A stretch of DNA of 64,000 nucleotides, taken from contig NZ_JAMSLW010000006.1 in assembly GCF_024643285.1 (NCBI RefSeq), positions 124,001-188,000 on the forward strand. Reading direction: 5' to 3'. This DNA comes from Parapedobacter lycopersici. Lineage in GTDB: Bacteria > Bacteroidota > Bacteroidia > Sphingobacteriales > Sphingobacteriaceae. Each line of letters opens with the position of its first letter. Within the stretch, counting starts at the first letter, position 1. Below are positions 9,183 through 19,459 of this stretch, piece by piece. The notes under the pieces are model-generated. The model had not been told where the DNA came from, did no database searches, and saw only the letters and a list, made by a program, of their open reading frames with translations. The position numbers and the translations under genes are program-made.

Positions 9183-12100
9183 AGAACCCACGGAATATGG
9201 CACGTATATTAATTTTTCTGCTGTGCATGATCGTTCAGGGGGCGATCGCCCAGGTTAATGTAAATGTCCGCATTATGCCTCCTTATCAAAGCCGCGTCAC
9301 GGCGTATGCTTCGCGGCCTGATCTGATGTTGCTTACCTTAACCAACACGTCTGCATCAGCAGTTCAGGTGCAACTAACCGGATCCATCACCGGAGACAAT
9401 GGGATGGGCGCTTGGGTGAAACCCGGTTATCGGAGTCCACAGCCCATCGCGCTTGCTCCGGGCCAGGTGATCAACCTGAATGGCAATGATATCGATTTCC
9501 TGTTTGATTTTAATCAAATTGAATACCAGGGGATTTCCCGTGCCGATTTCATCCGCGGAACAGGGTTGCCGGAAGGCACTTACCAGCTGTGTATCCAGGC
9601 ATTGGATTATACTACACATGAACCATTAAGTCCCGAAGAACCGATCGGGTGCACGCAGTTGATTATCAGCAGTGTGGAACCACCGACCATCCTGACGCCG
9701 TTCAATGAGCAGGAGCTCGTCAATACCGGTGTACAGGCATTTCCCATTACCTGGAGTACCCCACCGGGTGCATCACCGCTGACACAATACCGTGTAAAAA
9801 TAGTGGAGATGATTGTACCGCGCAATCCAAACGATGCAATGCAATCAGCCACCACACCACCATTTTTTGAAGAAACAGTAAGCACCAATACGTTGCTATA
9901 CGGACCGAGCCATCCGCTGCTTACTCCAGGTAGGCAATATGCGTTAATGGTGCAGGCTATTGATCCTTTCGGCACGACCAGTTTCCGTAACCAAGGGATG
10001 AGTGAGGTAGTCAAGTTTGCTTTTGGTAATACGCAAGAGAAATCGCCGGTCCCAGCCGTCGTTTACCAGGGAGACACACTGCAAAAGGATACTACGCGTA
10101 TCCGGGGAAGACTCCGTTACCGATTTGCGGCCGATGCCGAGGGCCGCACATTTCCTGTTGCCAATGAACGGGTATACCTGAAAAAGGTGTTTGCCCGCCA
10201 GGAATTGGATGAGGACGGGGTAGCCCGGCTTGTACCGCTGTCATCCCGTGAATCCTGGGCCATCGATGCCCAGTCAGCTATGCTCGACGGTGTGGCTGTG
10301 GAAACGGATGAGGAGGGTAATTTCACGCTTACCTGCCTGATGTCGAAGCTGGATAGTGCGGGTGTGATTCCCGATGAAAAGCGGGATTGGTTTACCGGCG
10401 GACCATCGGGAAAATCACCGCTACCCAGATTTGAACATTTTGCGCAACTACCGGAAAACCTGGTGTTAATGTATCAGCTCGTGACGACCAATCCGCACTA
10501 TAAACCGTATGAAGAATACTTAGCTATTACTCCCGGTGGTACCCGCGATTTGGCGGACGTTGTGGTAGATGCGAATAGCTTTACACTGAGTGTGAATGTG
10601 CAGGAGGTATTTAATCAGTTACGGGGCGATTATGTAGCGGGTGCGCGGATCCGGATTTATCGGGATGCGGCTGACAAGAACAATGAGCGGCTTGGCATCC
10701 CGAAGTATGAAGGCGACTTGCTGGATGACGCTGGACTGAACATTGCATCCGGTGCGGATAAAGTATTGATTGCTGAACGGATAACACCCTCCCCATCGGG
10801 TTCCACCGACCCGGAGGCGTTCCGGGTCAATTTTGAACGGTTATTCAAGAATTTGGATACCGAGCCATACCGGTACCGGGTCAGCCTGGAAAATGGCAAT
10901 GCGGTCCTGATGGAAACTTCATTGGACCATATACAAATGGCCCTGGGTGGCTCTCCAATAGGTAAGCAAGAAATACCGCAGGGCCAGGCCGGCGGTAAGA
11001 CCATCGATACAAAAGGTATCGCAGCGCTTTTCGCCAATGGCGCATCGCAGGAAAAGCCGGGCGATCCCAAAACAGGGCAGCCCGCAAAACAGGGTGCGGC
11101 CGGCGTACAGCCGGACCGTGGTGCCTTGCCGAAAGGTGCACCTAAACCCAGTTCAAACCGCGACAGCTGGCTGAGTTACCGATACAATGACATGCCGGAT
11201 ACCGCGAGGCTGACACTGGATAAAAACCTGGTAACACCGCCAAGGACCAAGCTAACCGGTAAACTGCAGTATGCCTATAAGACTGATCGCAGTGTGCCCG
11301 CTACCCCTTATGCGAATATGCCCGTTAAGTTGGTGGTCTTCTACCTGATGGATGAAAACGAACCGTCGACGAACAACAATGCAGGCCGCAGCAGTAAAAG
11401 TCAAACATTACAAGGGATTGCCAGCAAAGGGGTTGCCGAAATGACGACATCGTTCTCTACAACGGTCGCTGCGCAATATGCCAATCAGGATTTGATAAGC
11501 CCACAGGTTGGTGCGTCGGGGAGCATAAGCGGTGTCAAGTCATTTATCCCGGGAATCAGCGCCGTAACGGGGTCTGCCGCAATCAGCGGATCTTCCGTTG
11601 TGCAGGGCGTAATGGGGAGCGGCGTGCTGGCAGGAAGCGACAGTGAGTATGAACGGTTGCTCGGCAACGACATCGAAATCGGTGGCAAAACCATTCAAGA
11701 CAATATGCAAGTCTTGCAAACGGTTTATACGGATGCGGAAGGCCGCTTCACCTTTGATTTTCCCAACGGTGAATTCACAGGAGCTGAGCTGGAGGGATCT
11801 GTAGCGGCACCGATACCGGACCAGACCGGGAGACGGGAATATGGAAAAGTAAAACGGGTATATCGCATCGTTCCCGATATACGATACTATTGTGCGCCGG
11901 ATGAGAACATTATTGTGCAGCCTTGGGAGGATGCCGACTGCGGTACGTTGACCTCGTATGTGCAAACGGTCAATATCGATGTGCATGTGCAGAAAGTCAA
12001 TACGCTTGACAAACCCGATGTGTTAGGTGCGTTTGCCAATGTGCCGGTGAACCTGTATAAGCCTGCCTATAGCGCTACACGGAAATATTGGCCAATGGTA

Positions 12101-15100
12101 CAGGGAATCGATATCAACAGGGAAGTAAATCCGTTCAATAGCGGCGCAAATGGGATGTTGGCGGGTACGGCCACGATGGCAAGCGGAGTTTTAACCAATA
12201 CAGGCAATGCAGGTAATCCCGGTGCGTCAAATACCGCATTCCAAACGGTACAGTTTACGCCAAACTACAATGCAACCTATAGTGGAGGAAATCTCGTTGC
12301 GCTTACCAACCGCACATCAAATACCGGAAATACGGTTTCCAATGCGATGCAACTGCAGCCGCGGTATGGCGTATGGCAATCGGCGTCACCTTCAGTGTCT
12401 TCTTATGTGATGACGAACTTCCAAACCTACGTGCTGTATCGGCAGGGGGCAAGCGATGAACAGGGAAACATCCGCTTTGAGAACGTGCCCAAGTCGCTGG
12501 CAGTCACCCAGGATATGATCATGCTGGAGGCCGATGGCCGCGACCGGCTTACCGAAGCCGCGTTAGAAACTGCCTACCTCGAATTTCCGGCCACTAAGAA
12601 CATCCCAACGCGGCAGGAAGTGGAAAATCCCGCAATTGAATCGGAAAATAAGGGGGTTATCCGTATGGATCAGTACAACATTGTTTTCAATAGCGAGTTT
12701 GATCCAAGCGCAACGCAGCCTGTTGCGTTCCGTGTACTTGCCAAACCTACCGAGGTACGCGGACGGATCACGGATGATTTTACCACATTGGGAATCAAGG
12801 GAGTCAAACTCCACGTGAGTATTAGCTTCGGAGTAAACAACAACGTGTACTACCTTTCTGAATTCACGGAAACGAATGCCGATGGCTACTACGATTTTTC
12901 GTCGAAAATCAAGGATTTCCTAATCAACGCGGGCAATGATGGGGAAGAAAAGACCGGCAAAATCGGCTACCTCAACGTGCGCGTCGTTTCGGCGCCGGGG
13001 TACGAGGTACCCGCTGATCCGTTCAGCGTGCAGATCGCTCCGGGAGTTACCGGTCAGCGTGAAGATTATACCACGGCACTAAAGCCGCTTGGCCGGAACG
13101 CTTTTGGCTACGTGGTGGATGCCGAAAATCCCAATACCGGTGTCACTGCCCGGGTGAAGATCAAGGATCGTGGCCGCTGGGTAGATACCTACGCTTATAC
13201 AGGAAAACGGGACGCACCCGCAACCGAAAAGAGCTTTATGGAGTACAATGGGTATTATTCAAGTTCTTTGGCTTCGGCGGTACAGTCAAATATCCAACAG
13301 GCCAGCCAAAACGGTAATCAATCGGCATCGCGGCCGTTAGGTAATGCCGGAACGCTGGTCACCAAGTTCGTAAACAATATCCCCCAGACCACCTTCAATG
13401 CAAATGCTGCTGCCAGTTTTTCGCCCATTATCCAAGCCGCTATGGCTGGGTCGGAAGAGCCGGGAAGCAACATTCAGGTGACGGGCGCCGTAAGGGAAAT
13501 GCAGGTGGATCCTTCGATAGGTATCACGGCGCTCAATCGGGTGACGGACCTGCAGCGGTTTGATATTGACCTGCCGACAAGGCCCGATTCGATTATGATC
13601 TTACCCTATGACCCCGCTTACATCGGCGTTACGGTAGCCGTGAATCCGGAAGGGCCGGGGGCCTACCTTGGTGATTTCAAGTTGCAGCGGAGGAAACACC
13701 GCGTGGAGATTCTGGTGAAAACCACCACCGGAGGTATGGTCACCAATGCAAGTGTGGAGATTGAAGGGGCGGACGATGATAATTTCCGGAAAACGAACAG
13801 CATGGGGGTTGCATCGTTTACCTATGTGAATAATTCCACCGATAACTTTACTGTGCGGGTGAGTAACGGTACGCGGCCACGTTCCCAAGCGGGCAAACCG
13901 AGGGAAGCGACGCCTGATACACCACCGGCAAAAGGTGGACAGTCGCAGCAATCCGGTGGATTGCGTCTGCCGGCCGGTAACACAGGTAATGCTAACGGGA
14001 CAGGCAGTGGACAGCTCGATATCAGTAGCTTAACGCAACAAAACGTGCTTTTCGTGCCCCGTACGCAAAATTTTGAAAGCAATGACGATAACGTGGTACG
14101 CCGGATCACCGTTGTCGTCCAGCCAGCCACCGTAATGACCGGTCGGGTAGTGTTTGCCGCGGATAGCCTGCCGGTAAGGGGTGCCGTGGTCTACGTCGAT
14201 CAGGGGCGGGGCAGCGAGTCCGATATGCGGGCAGAAACCCGCTCGGATGGCACCTACGAACTGATTGTCCCGGCACCGGGTGCTGCTCCGGGCAACGGAT
14301 TATTGCCGAGTGTCAATACAGGGGGTACCCCACAGGCGGTTACGGCAGCTTATTCGGCGCCGGGCAAAACCTATATCGGACAGACGGTGTCGTTGGCCAA
14401 GCGCGGGAAGGAACCTCTATCGGCTCCCACTTCCATTGATTTCGTGATCCGCGAGGCGAATGATATCGATGTCAGTAAGTTGTATGGATTTCCGGTCCGT
14501 TTGAATACCCTGCGGGCGACGGACGGCGGGTACATCGTTAGCGGTGAACTGTACGATGTGGAGGATAATCCGAATTTTGCCTTCCGATCGGCGTCCGGAC
14601 CGAAAGTGCTGGCCTTTGAAAACCTAAAGGTCAGGGCGTCCACCATCAAAAATGCCAACGGAATCCCATTGGCTGTGCCGACGGCCGATGAAATCCAATT
14701 TGAACAAAAGCAATTGCGTATCCGAGTGTTCGAGGTCTTCAACGGACAGCTGGCGGAACAAGGCGGTGGCAACCTGACGATGGCCAAAGGCCAGACCGAT
14801 ACTACGGGGGTACTCAATGGGCAGGTGCGCATCGTCGATAATTCGTTCAACTTCCCCACCAGCTACATGACGATCAGTAGCGAAGACTTTTTCCTGGGTA
14901 ATTATGGTGTTGCCAACGGGCCAGACAAGCTGAATATTCCCGTCTTCCGCACGGGTGCGGCCTATCCGCTGACGAAATTTTCGATTACGGCGGGCCAGGG
15001 TGACCCGATCCGGTTCAAGTATCTCGGCTTCAACGGGCAGACGGAGACAACCGGCGAACGGGAATCGTTCGTCATGGGCGATAGCGTGAACCTGTTCATG

Positions 15101-17245
15101 AACCTCACTGCACGCATACAGGGTGGCATAAACCTCGACCTCAAAGCAGGGAAAGCCGTGGTACGGCACGACCGCATGGAGCCCGTGGTGACCGACAATG
15201 AGGTGCGGTTCAAATTGGAGGAATGGGAGGTGCACAGCTCGTCGTGGACGCTGTCCAATACATCAGGGGGTATTGTGCTGAACAACAATACCCTGTATAC
15301 CGGGAAGGCCGACATTAAGCTGAACAAGATTTCCATTATCCCCGGCGAGCTTATTTTCCATAACGCTACCGGAGCGGAGGCAGCCAACCTCCGCAACAAC
15401 CTGACTGTTGGCGGCAAAGCGAATATCAAATTGCATGTCAATCCACGGGCAGACATCGTGTTTGTCTACGATCCGGATGTGGGCCGCATACCCGGACAGG
15501 GGCATTTCAAATTTACGCTGCGGAGCGATGACGGAAAAGCGGCACACCTGAAAGGGCTTCCCGGGATGACCAATCCGAATGACCGTTTGGAGATCCAGTA
15601 TATGTCGCTGTTGAGCAACAACGAAGAAGTGTTCGGTTTCAGTACGGATGTGGAGGGTATTGCCATTCAAAACCAGCTGTCATTCAAACCGCAAAGCATC
15701 TACAGCGCGTTTGACCGGTTGGTTATTTCAGGCTCGGCCAGTCTGCACATTCCCAATGTGCCAGACAACCTGTCGGCCACCATCTCGTACTATCCGGAAG
15801 GCAAGGGTACGAATCGTTTGGTCGTAAGTCCGCTGGAATTTTCCTTTACGGGCAGCGGTGGCACTACCTTCACGACCCTGAAGCAGGACAACGCGCAGCT
15901 ATTCTACGAAAAGGGTATCGGCATTGCGGGTACGGTAAAATTGCCGGGACAAACCAGCACGCTGAAAGCAAACCTCGTCAGCATGGTTACCGGCGGCCTC
16001 AACGGTGTAGCCGATGAAGCACGGCGGCAGACGGAAATCGTGTTGGGGGCCTATCAGGAAGAGGCGGAGCGCATGGCCGCGAATCTGTTGGATGAAGTAG
16101 CAAATGACCCCGCACTGGCCGAAGCCCGCCGTACGCTCGAAGAAGCTTTGGGCGGCGTAAACGATACTTACAACCAGTTGCTTCAGATGGGCGGATCGGC
16201 TGAGCAGGCCATGCAGGAGCTTGCGGGCAAATGGCGGCTGATCGGCGAGGGGATGGACATCATCAACAACGGTATCGACAACAATCCCATCGGGGCTGCC
16301 ATGCAGATCAATGGCATCATCAAGGGTTTCTCGGGCATTGATATCGCCGATAAAGCCAAACAGACGGCCAAAATGGTGGCTATGGAAGCGCTGAAAGGAA
16401 TACAGGACGAAATACCCGTACAAAAAATCGCGGATGGTGCAGCCGGGGGCAATGGCGGTTTCTCGAATATGAAATTTGATTTTGACTTTGCCAATGGCCG
16501 TGTATTCGGATCGCTCAGCATGCCCAAACTGGAAGCAGGGGCAGTAACGCTGACCAAACTCGGTATTGAAATGCTGTTTGACACCAAAGGCTGGTATTTT
16601 TATACCGGAGCCAATGTCAATGTACGTGGGGTGCCACTGATTTTCCCGCTGGGTGTAGGGATGTGTGTAGGTTCCTATCCCGAAATTTCGCCGGCACTGG
16701 AAGCACGGATTACCGAAGTGTCGTACGTGAAGCGACTGCCGAATACATATAAAACCAATGGTATTCAGGGATTCTTCCTGACTGGGCGGAAAGATCTGAT
16801 TGAGGAAGTGAAATTTGAGGTGCCGGGGATTGGTCTTGAGGTGGGGGCTATGGCAGGCCTGGATGCCCGTATCTATGCTAATTTCGGCGGTAGTGAGCAA
16901 GAGCTGGGCATCGGAGCCATGGCGTTCGGGCGTGCCTACGCGCGGATGTCGCCGGTTTCCCAGTTATTGATGGGGTGTGGGATATCGGGCGAAGTAAAAG
17001 CAGAAGTAGGGGTGAAGGCAGTCTTTACAAACAGTCCGGCGGGGGTTACGTTCAACGCCAAGGCGTGTGGTTCCATCAATATGAATGCGGAGATTTCGTG
17101 CATGCTGGTGGCCAAGAAATCGGTAAGTATCGGATTCCTGGCGCTGCTTGACCTTTGCGTCGGCGCAGAATGCACGAAGACCGTGAACTTCAACGCCCGG
17201 CTCTCCGACGAAAGCTGCAGTGAAAACAATGATTTTGATTATTAA
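9179..17245 (+). CDS. Giant secreted multidomain protein (2688 residues)
   Basis: A signal peptide (residues 1-25, ending IAQ) precedes a domain of about 150 residues (NVRIMPPYQSRVTAYASRPD, then GLPEGTYQLCIQALDY). From memory this resembles the module called TANFOR in public annotation; I could not verify it. An FnIII-like segment follows (residues 165-280). Several carboxypeptidase-regulatory or Cna-B-like modules occur, with RGRLRYRF, RGRITDDFTTLGIKGVKL and GRVVFAADSLPVRGAVVYVD as the clearest. A long beta region follows, then a helical coiled stretch at about residues 2270-2430 (EEAERMAANLLDEVANDPAL), and a glycine-rich C-terminal region with several cysteines. There is no recognisable T9SS sorting tail. 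The ATG overlaps the barrel stop. The long open frame and even composition show it is intact. Its function is unknown; a surface or matrix assembly protein is my inference. Confidence 0.9.
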   Translation: MKNPRNMARILIFLLCMIVQGAIAQVNVNVRIMPPYQSRVTAYASRPDLMLLTLTNTSASAVQVQLTGSITGDNGMGAWVKPGYRSPQPIALAPGQVINLNGNDIDFLFDFNQIEYQGISRADFIRGTGLPEGTYQLCIQALDYTTHEPLSPEEPIGCTQLIISSVEPPTILTPFNEQELVNTGVQAFPITWSTPPGASPLTQYRVKIVEMIVPRNPNDAMQSATTPPFFEETVSTNTLLYGPSHPLLTPGRQYALMVQAIDPFGTTSFRNQGMSEVVKFAFGNTQEKSPVPAVVYQGDTLQKDTTRIRGRLRYRFAADAEGRTFPVANERVYLKKVFARQELDEDGVARLVPLSSRESWAIDAQSAMLDGVAVETDEEGNFTLTCLMSKLDSAGVIPDEKRDWFTGGPSGKSPLPRFEHFAQLPENLVLMYQLVTTNPHYKPYEEYLAITPGGTRDLADVVVDANSFTLSVNVQEVFNQLRGDYVAGARIRIYRDAADKNNERLGIPKYEGDLLDDAGLNIASGADKVLIAERITPSPSGSTDPEAFRVNFERLFKNLDTEPYRYRVSLENGNAVLMETSLDHIQMALGGSPIGKQEIPQGQAGGKTIDTKGIAALFANGASQEKPGDPKTGQPAKQGAAGVQPDRGALPKGAPKPSSNRDSWLSYRYNDMPDTARLTLDKNLVTPPRTKLTGKLQYAYKTDRSVPATPYANMPVKLVVFYLMDENEPSTNNNAGRSSKSQTLQGIASKGVAEMTTSFSTTVAAQYANQDLISPQVGASGSISGVKSFIPGISAVTGSAAISGSSVVQGVMGSGVLAGSDSEYERLLGNDIEIGGKTIQDNMQVLQTVYTDAEGRFTFDFPNGEFTGAELEGSVAAPIPDQTGRREYGKVKRVYRIVPDIRYYCAPDENIIVQPWEDADCGTLTSYVQTVNIDVHVQKVNTLDKPDVLGAFANVPVNLYKPAYSATRKYWPMVQGIDINREVNPFNSGANGMLAGTATMASGVLTNTGNAGNPGASNTAFQTVQFTPNYNATYSGGNLVALTNRTSNTGNTVSNAMQLQPRYGVWQSASPSVSSYVMTNFQTYVLYRQGASDEQGNIRFENVPKSLAVTQDMIMLEADGRDRLTEAALETAYLEFPATKNIPTRQEVENPAIESENKGVIRMDQYNIVFNSEFDPSATQPVAFRVLAKPTEVRGRITDDFTTLGIKGVKLHVSISFGVNNNVYYLSEFTETNADGYYDFSSKIKDFLINAGNDGEEKTGKIGYLNVRVVSAPGYEVPADPFSVQIAPGVTGQREDYTTALKPLGRNAFGYVVDAENPNTGVTARVKIKDRGRWVDTYAYTGKRDAPATEKSFMEYNGYYSSSLASAVQSNIQQASQNGNQSASRPLGNAGTLVTKFVNNIPQTTFNANAAASFSPIIQAAMAGSEEPGSNIQVTGAVREMQVDPSIGITALNRVTDLQRFDIDLPTRPDSIMILPYDPAYIGVTVAVNPEGPGAYLGDFKLQRRKHRVEILVKTTTGGMVTNASVEIEGADDDNFRKTNSMGVASFTYVNNSTDNFTVRVSNGTRPRSQAGKPREATPDTPPAKGGQSQQSGGLRLPAGNTGNANGTGSGQLDISSLTQQNVLFVPRTQNFESNDDNVVRRITVVVQPATVMTGRVVFAADSLPVRGAVVYVDQGRGSESDMRAETRSDGTYELIVPAPGAAPGNGLLPSVNTGGTPQAVTAAYSAPGKTYIGQTVSLAKRGKEPLSAPTSIDFVIREANDIDVSKLYGFPVRLNTLRATDGGYIVSGELYDVEDNPNFAFRSASGPKVLAFENLKVRASTIKNANGIPLAVPTADEIQFEQKQLRIRVFEVFNGQLAEQGGGNLTMAKGQTDTTGVLNGQVRIVDNSFNFPTSYMTISSEDFFLGNYGVANGPDKLNIPVFRTGAAYPLTKFSITAGQGDPIRFKYLGFNGQTETTGERESFVMGDSVNLFMNLTARIQGGINLDLKAGKAVVRHDRMEPVVTDNEVRFKLEEWEVHSSSWTLSNTSGGIVLNNNTLYTGKADIKLNKISIIPGELIFHNATGAEAANLRNNLTVGGKANIKLHVNPRADIVFVYDPDVGRIPGQGHFKFTLRSDDGKAAHLKGLPGMTNPNDRLEIQYMSLLSNNEEVFGFSTDVEGIAIQNQLSFKPQSIYSAFDRLVISGSASLHIPNVPDNLSATISYYPEGKGTNRLVVSPLEFSFTGSGGTTFTTLKQDNAQLFYEKGIGIAGTVKLPGQTSTLKANLVSMVTGGLNGVADEARRQTEIVLGAYQEEAERMAANLLDEVANDPALAEARRTLEEALGGVNDTYNQLLQMGGSAEQAMQELAGKWRLIGEGMDIINNGIDNNPIGAAMQINGIIKGFSGIDIADKAKQTAKMVAMEALKGIQDEIPVQKIADGAAGGNGGFSNMKFDFDFANGRVFGSLSMPKLEAGAVTLTKLGIEMLFDTKGWYFYTGANVNVRGVPLIFPLGVGMCVGSYPEISPALEARITEVSYVKRLPNTYKTNGIQGFFLTGRKDLIEEVKFEVPGIGLEVGAMAGLDARIYANFGGSEQELGIGAMAFGRAYARMSPVSQLLMGCGISGEVKAEVGVKAVFTNSPAGVTFNAKACGSINMNAEISCMLVAKKSVSIGFLALLDLCVGAECTKTVNFNARLSDESCSENNDFDY

Positions 17246-17255
17246 TGCGATAATT

Positions 17256-19268
17256 ATGAAACCTGTTTTAATGAAATGTGTGTGGATGCTTATGGTGACT
17301 GGTCTAGTCGGCATTATGAGCAGTCGGGCTCAACAGCATAAGGCGGACGATCAAGCCTATTTCACCGGAACGGCTCCTGGACTCTATATGGAGTTCAACG
17401 AGGTAGCGGTGGCTCGCGCGGGACTGACTATTATGCGGAAAGGCAAAGCGGATGCCGACTATGTTCCTGTCGGAAAAACGGCCCAGCCGACCAGCAGTGC
17501 TGATTTTCACCGGCGGATGAGCGAGGCAGTTGACTTGTTTCCGGGATACAGTTTACCCGCTATGGAGCTTACAGATTCGTTATGGCAGGTGTGGAATGGT
17601 GAGGATGCCGCTTCTTTGTTGGGTGCCCGTAGTCCGATTATCCATTTGGCATTGGGATTAGGCTTTTTGGATACCGGTGTGGTAACCGGCCAGACGTATG
17701 CTTATCAATTCGTCAACGATACAGATGGCACCCGTTTTGAGTCAGAGCAGGTGATTTATGAACGGACATTGCCTTCATTTTCGCCGATGAAGAATACCGT
17801 TGTCGACCCCGGGGAAAGTCGGCCGCACCTGGAATGGCAGTCTGAACAAGGGAACGGGGCGATGCAATTTGACGTATGGCGGAGGATAAGCGGTTCGTCT
17901 GCCGATTTCGAAAAGCTGTTCACGCCTTCGGGTATAGTAGTTAATGCCAAGGGGGATTCGCTGACGTACCTGATCACCGATACCACGGCACTTTCGGGCG
18001 TGCGGTACGACTATTACCTCTCGGGCCGGGATGTTTTTGGTAATCCCGGTAATCCCTCGGACACCGTTACGCTGCAGGTAGGTGGACGCCGGAATGTCGA
18101 AGCGGCCTTCAATGTCCAAACGCAGGCAGTAGATAATGGGATACGGTTGTATTGGGCGCCACTGGAACAACGCTATGCGTTGCAGAATATCGTTATCCTA
18201 CGGAGTGCAGTGTACGACGGCGGATACGAAACCATCGCGACGGTACCGGTGACGGATACGGCCTACATCGATCCGGATGTGTTAGGGGGAAAGAACTATT
18301 ACTACCAGCTGCTGATACAGGGTGAGGCGAATTTCTCGCAGGCTTCCCCGCGGATTTCCGGAATTTATCAGGGAATCGTAAAACTATTACCCCCCCAAAA
18401 CCTGGAAGGCAAGGATACACCTGAAGGCGGACGGTTGTCGTGGTACTATCCTGATACAACCAACCTGCGGGGATTTTATGTATACCGTACCTGGTCCATT
18501 ACATCACCATTGGAACAGGTGAGCGGACTGTTGCCGCCCGCAACAGGTTTAAATTCTTACGTTGATAGCACACAACAGGGGTCGGGAGGCCATGCATATT
18601 ACATGGTCGCTGCCGTGTCAACCACCCAGTCGCTGAGTCCACCCTCCGGCATCATCGAAGTATTAAGAGCAGGAAGCCGCGAATCGGTACCGGTAGAGGC
18701 ACCCCGGGAACTGCGGCCGTTATGGCTTACCGACACGACGGTTTCGCTCACTTGGCTGGATTTGCATATCCGTTCGGAAAATGTGGTAGCTTATCGGGTG
18801 TACCGAAAGGAAAACGCGGATACCGCATTCGGTGACCAACCGGTACTGGAGACCGTTATGAATGAATTTATAGACACCCTGGGGCATGGACAACAGTACT
18901 GGTATGCCATCCGTGCTGTTGATGCTGCAGGCAACCTTAGTCCGGCAAGCCCGGTAGTGGAGCTTACATCACAATACCAAAAGCCATTACCGCCGGGCAG
19001 TGTACGGCTGGTTCCGGTAGAAGACGGAATGACGGTCGCCTGGGATACGGATGGCGGCTCGGACAAGATTCACGGCTACCGGCTTTACCGGGCATCGGCC
19101 CAGGGTGATGCCGAGCAGATTGCAACGGTGGATTCATCAGGTGAACAGGCCGGTTATGTAGATACGAATGTCGAAAGCGGAACCCGTTATTACTACTATG
19201 TCACTGCGGTTGATCGATATGGTGTCGAAAGTGAGTGGAGTGAAGAAGTATCTGCTACGATACCTTAA
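17256..19268 (+). CDS. Secreted fibronectin type III repeat protein
   Basis: 670 residues from the ATG at 17256, which begins a normal signal peptide (MKPVLMKCVWMLMVTGL, cleavage near SRAQQ). An in-frame ATG at 17220 would overlap the giant gene and add 12 residues. About five FnIII-like modules can be seen from residue 165 onward. Their strand G patterns repeat as YDYYLSGRDVFGNPGNPSD, YYYQLLIQGEANFSQ, YYMVAAVS, YWYAIRAVDAAGNLSP and YYYYVTAVDRYGVESEWSE. The gene starts 11 bp after the giant gene and closes the operon. FnIII modules usually mediate protein-protein or glycan contacts, so this may be a partner or extension of the giant protein. No clear terminator is visible in the 191 bp before the convergent kinase gene. 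Confidence 0.88.
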   Translation: MKPVLMKCVWMLMVTGLVGIMSSRAQQHKADDQAYFTGTAPGLYMEFNEVAVARAGLTIMRKGKADADYVPVGKTAQPTSSADFHRRMSEAVDLFPGYSLPAMELTDSLWQVWNGEDAASLLGARSPIIHLALGLGFLDTGVVTGQTYAYQFVNDTDGTRFESEQVIYERTLPSFSPMKNTVVDPGESRPHLEWQSEQGNGAMQFDVWRRISGSSADFEKLFTPSGIVVNAKGDSLTYLITDTTALSGVRYDYYLSGRDVFGNPGNPSDTVTLQVGGRRNVEAAFNVQTQAVDNGIRLYWAPLEQRYALQNIVILRSAVYDGGYETIATVPVTDTAYIDPDVLGGKNYYYQLLIQGEANFSQASPRISGIYQGIVKLLPPQNLEGKDTPEGGRLSWYYPDTTNLRGFYVYRTWSITSPLEQVSGLLPPATGLNSYVDSTQQGSGGHAYYMVAAVSTTQSLSPPSGIIEVLRAGSRESVPVEAPRELRPLWLTDTTVSLTWLDLHIRSENVVAYRVYRKENADTAFGDQPVLETVMNEFIDTLGHGQQYWYAIRAVDAAGNLSPASPVVELTSQYQKPLPPGSVRLVPVEDGMTVAWDTDGGSDKIHGYRLYRASAQGDAEQIATVDSSGEQAGYVDTNVESGTRYYYYVTAVDRYGVESEWSEEVSATIP

Positions 19269-19459
19269 CGGCTGTATCAGGCAGCTGTTCGCGGGTAATC
19301 AGTGGCAATGTCAAACAGGCTGCTATTCCCTGCCGGCCAATAGCTTCTCGATCAATCAGCATAAGTTGGGCATCGATGTTGGAGCCGTCCTGCAAGTATG
19401 CATCCGAAACGAGGTTAAGGATGTCGGGGTTAATTATGCATAGCCCAGTTGATGCACCA

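Noticed and set aside
1-19268. Contractile injection or type VI-like system
   Set aside because: No sheath, tube, baseplate or ClpV-like protein is encoded.
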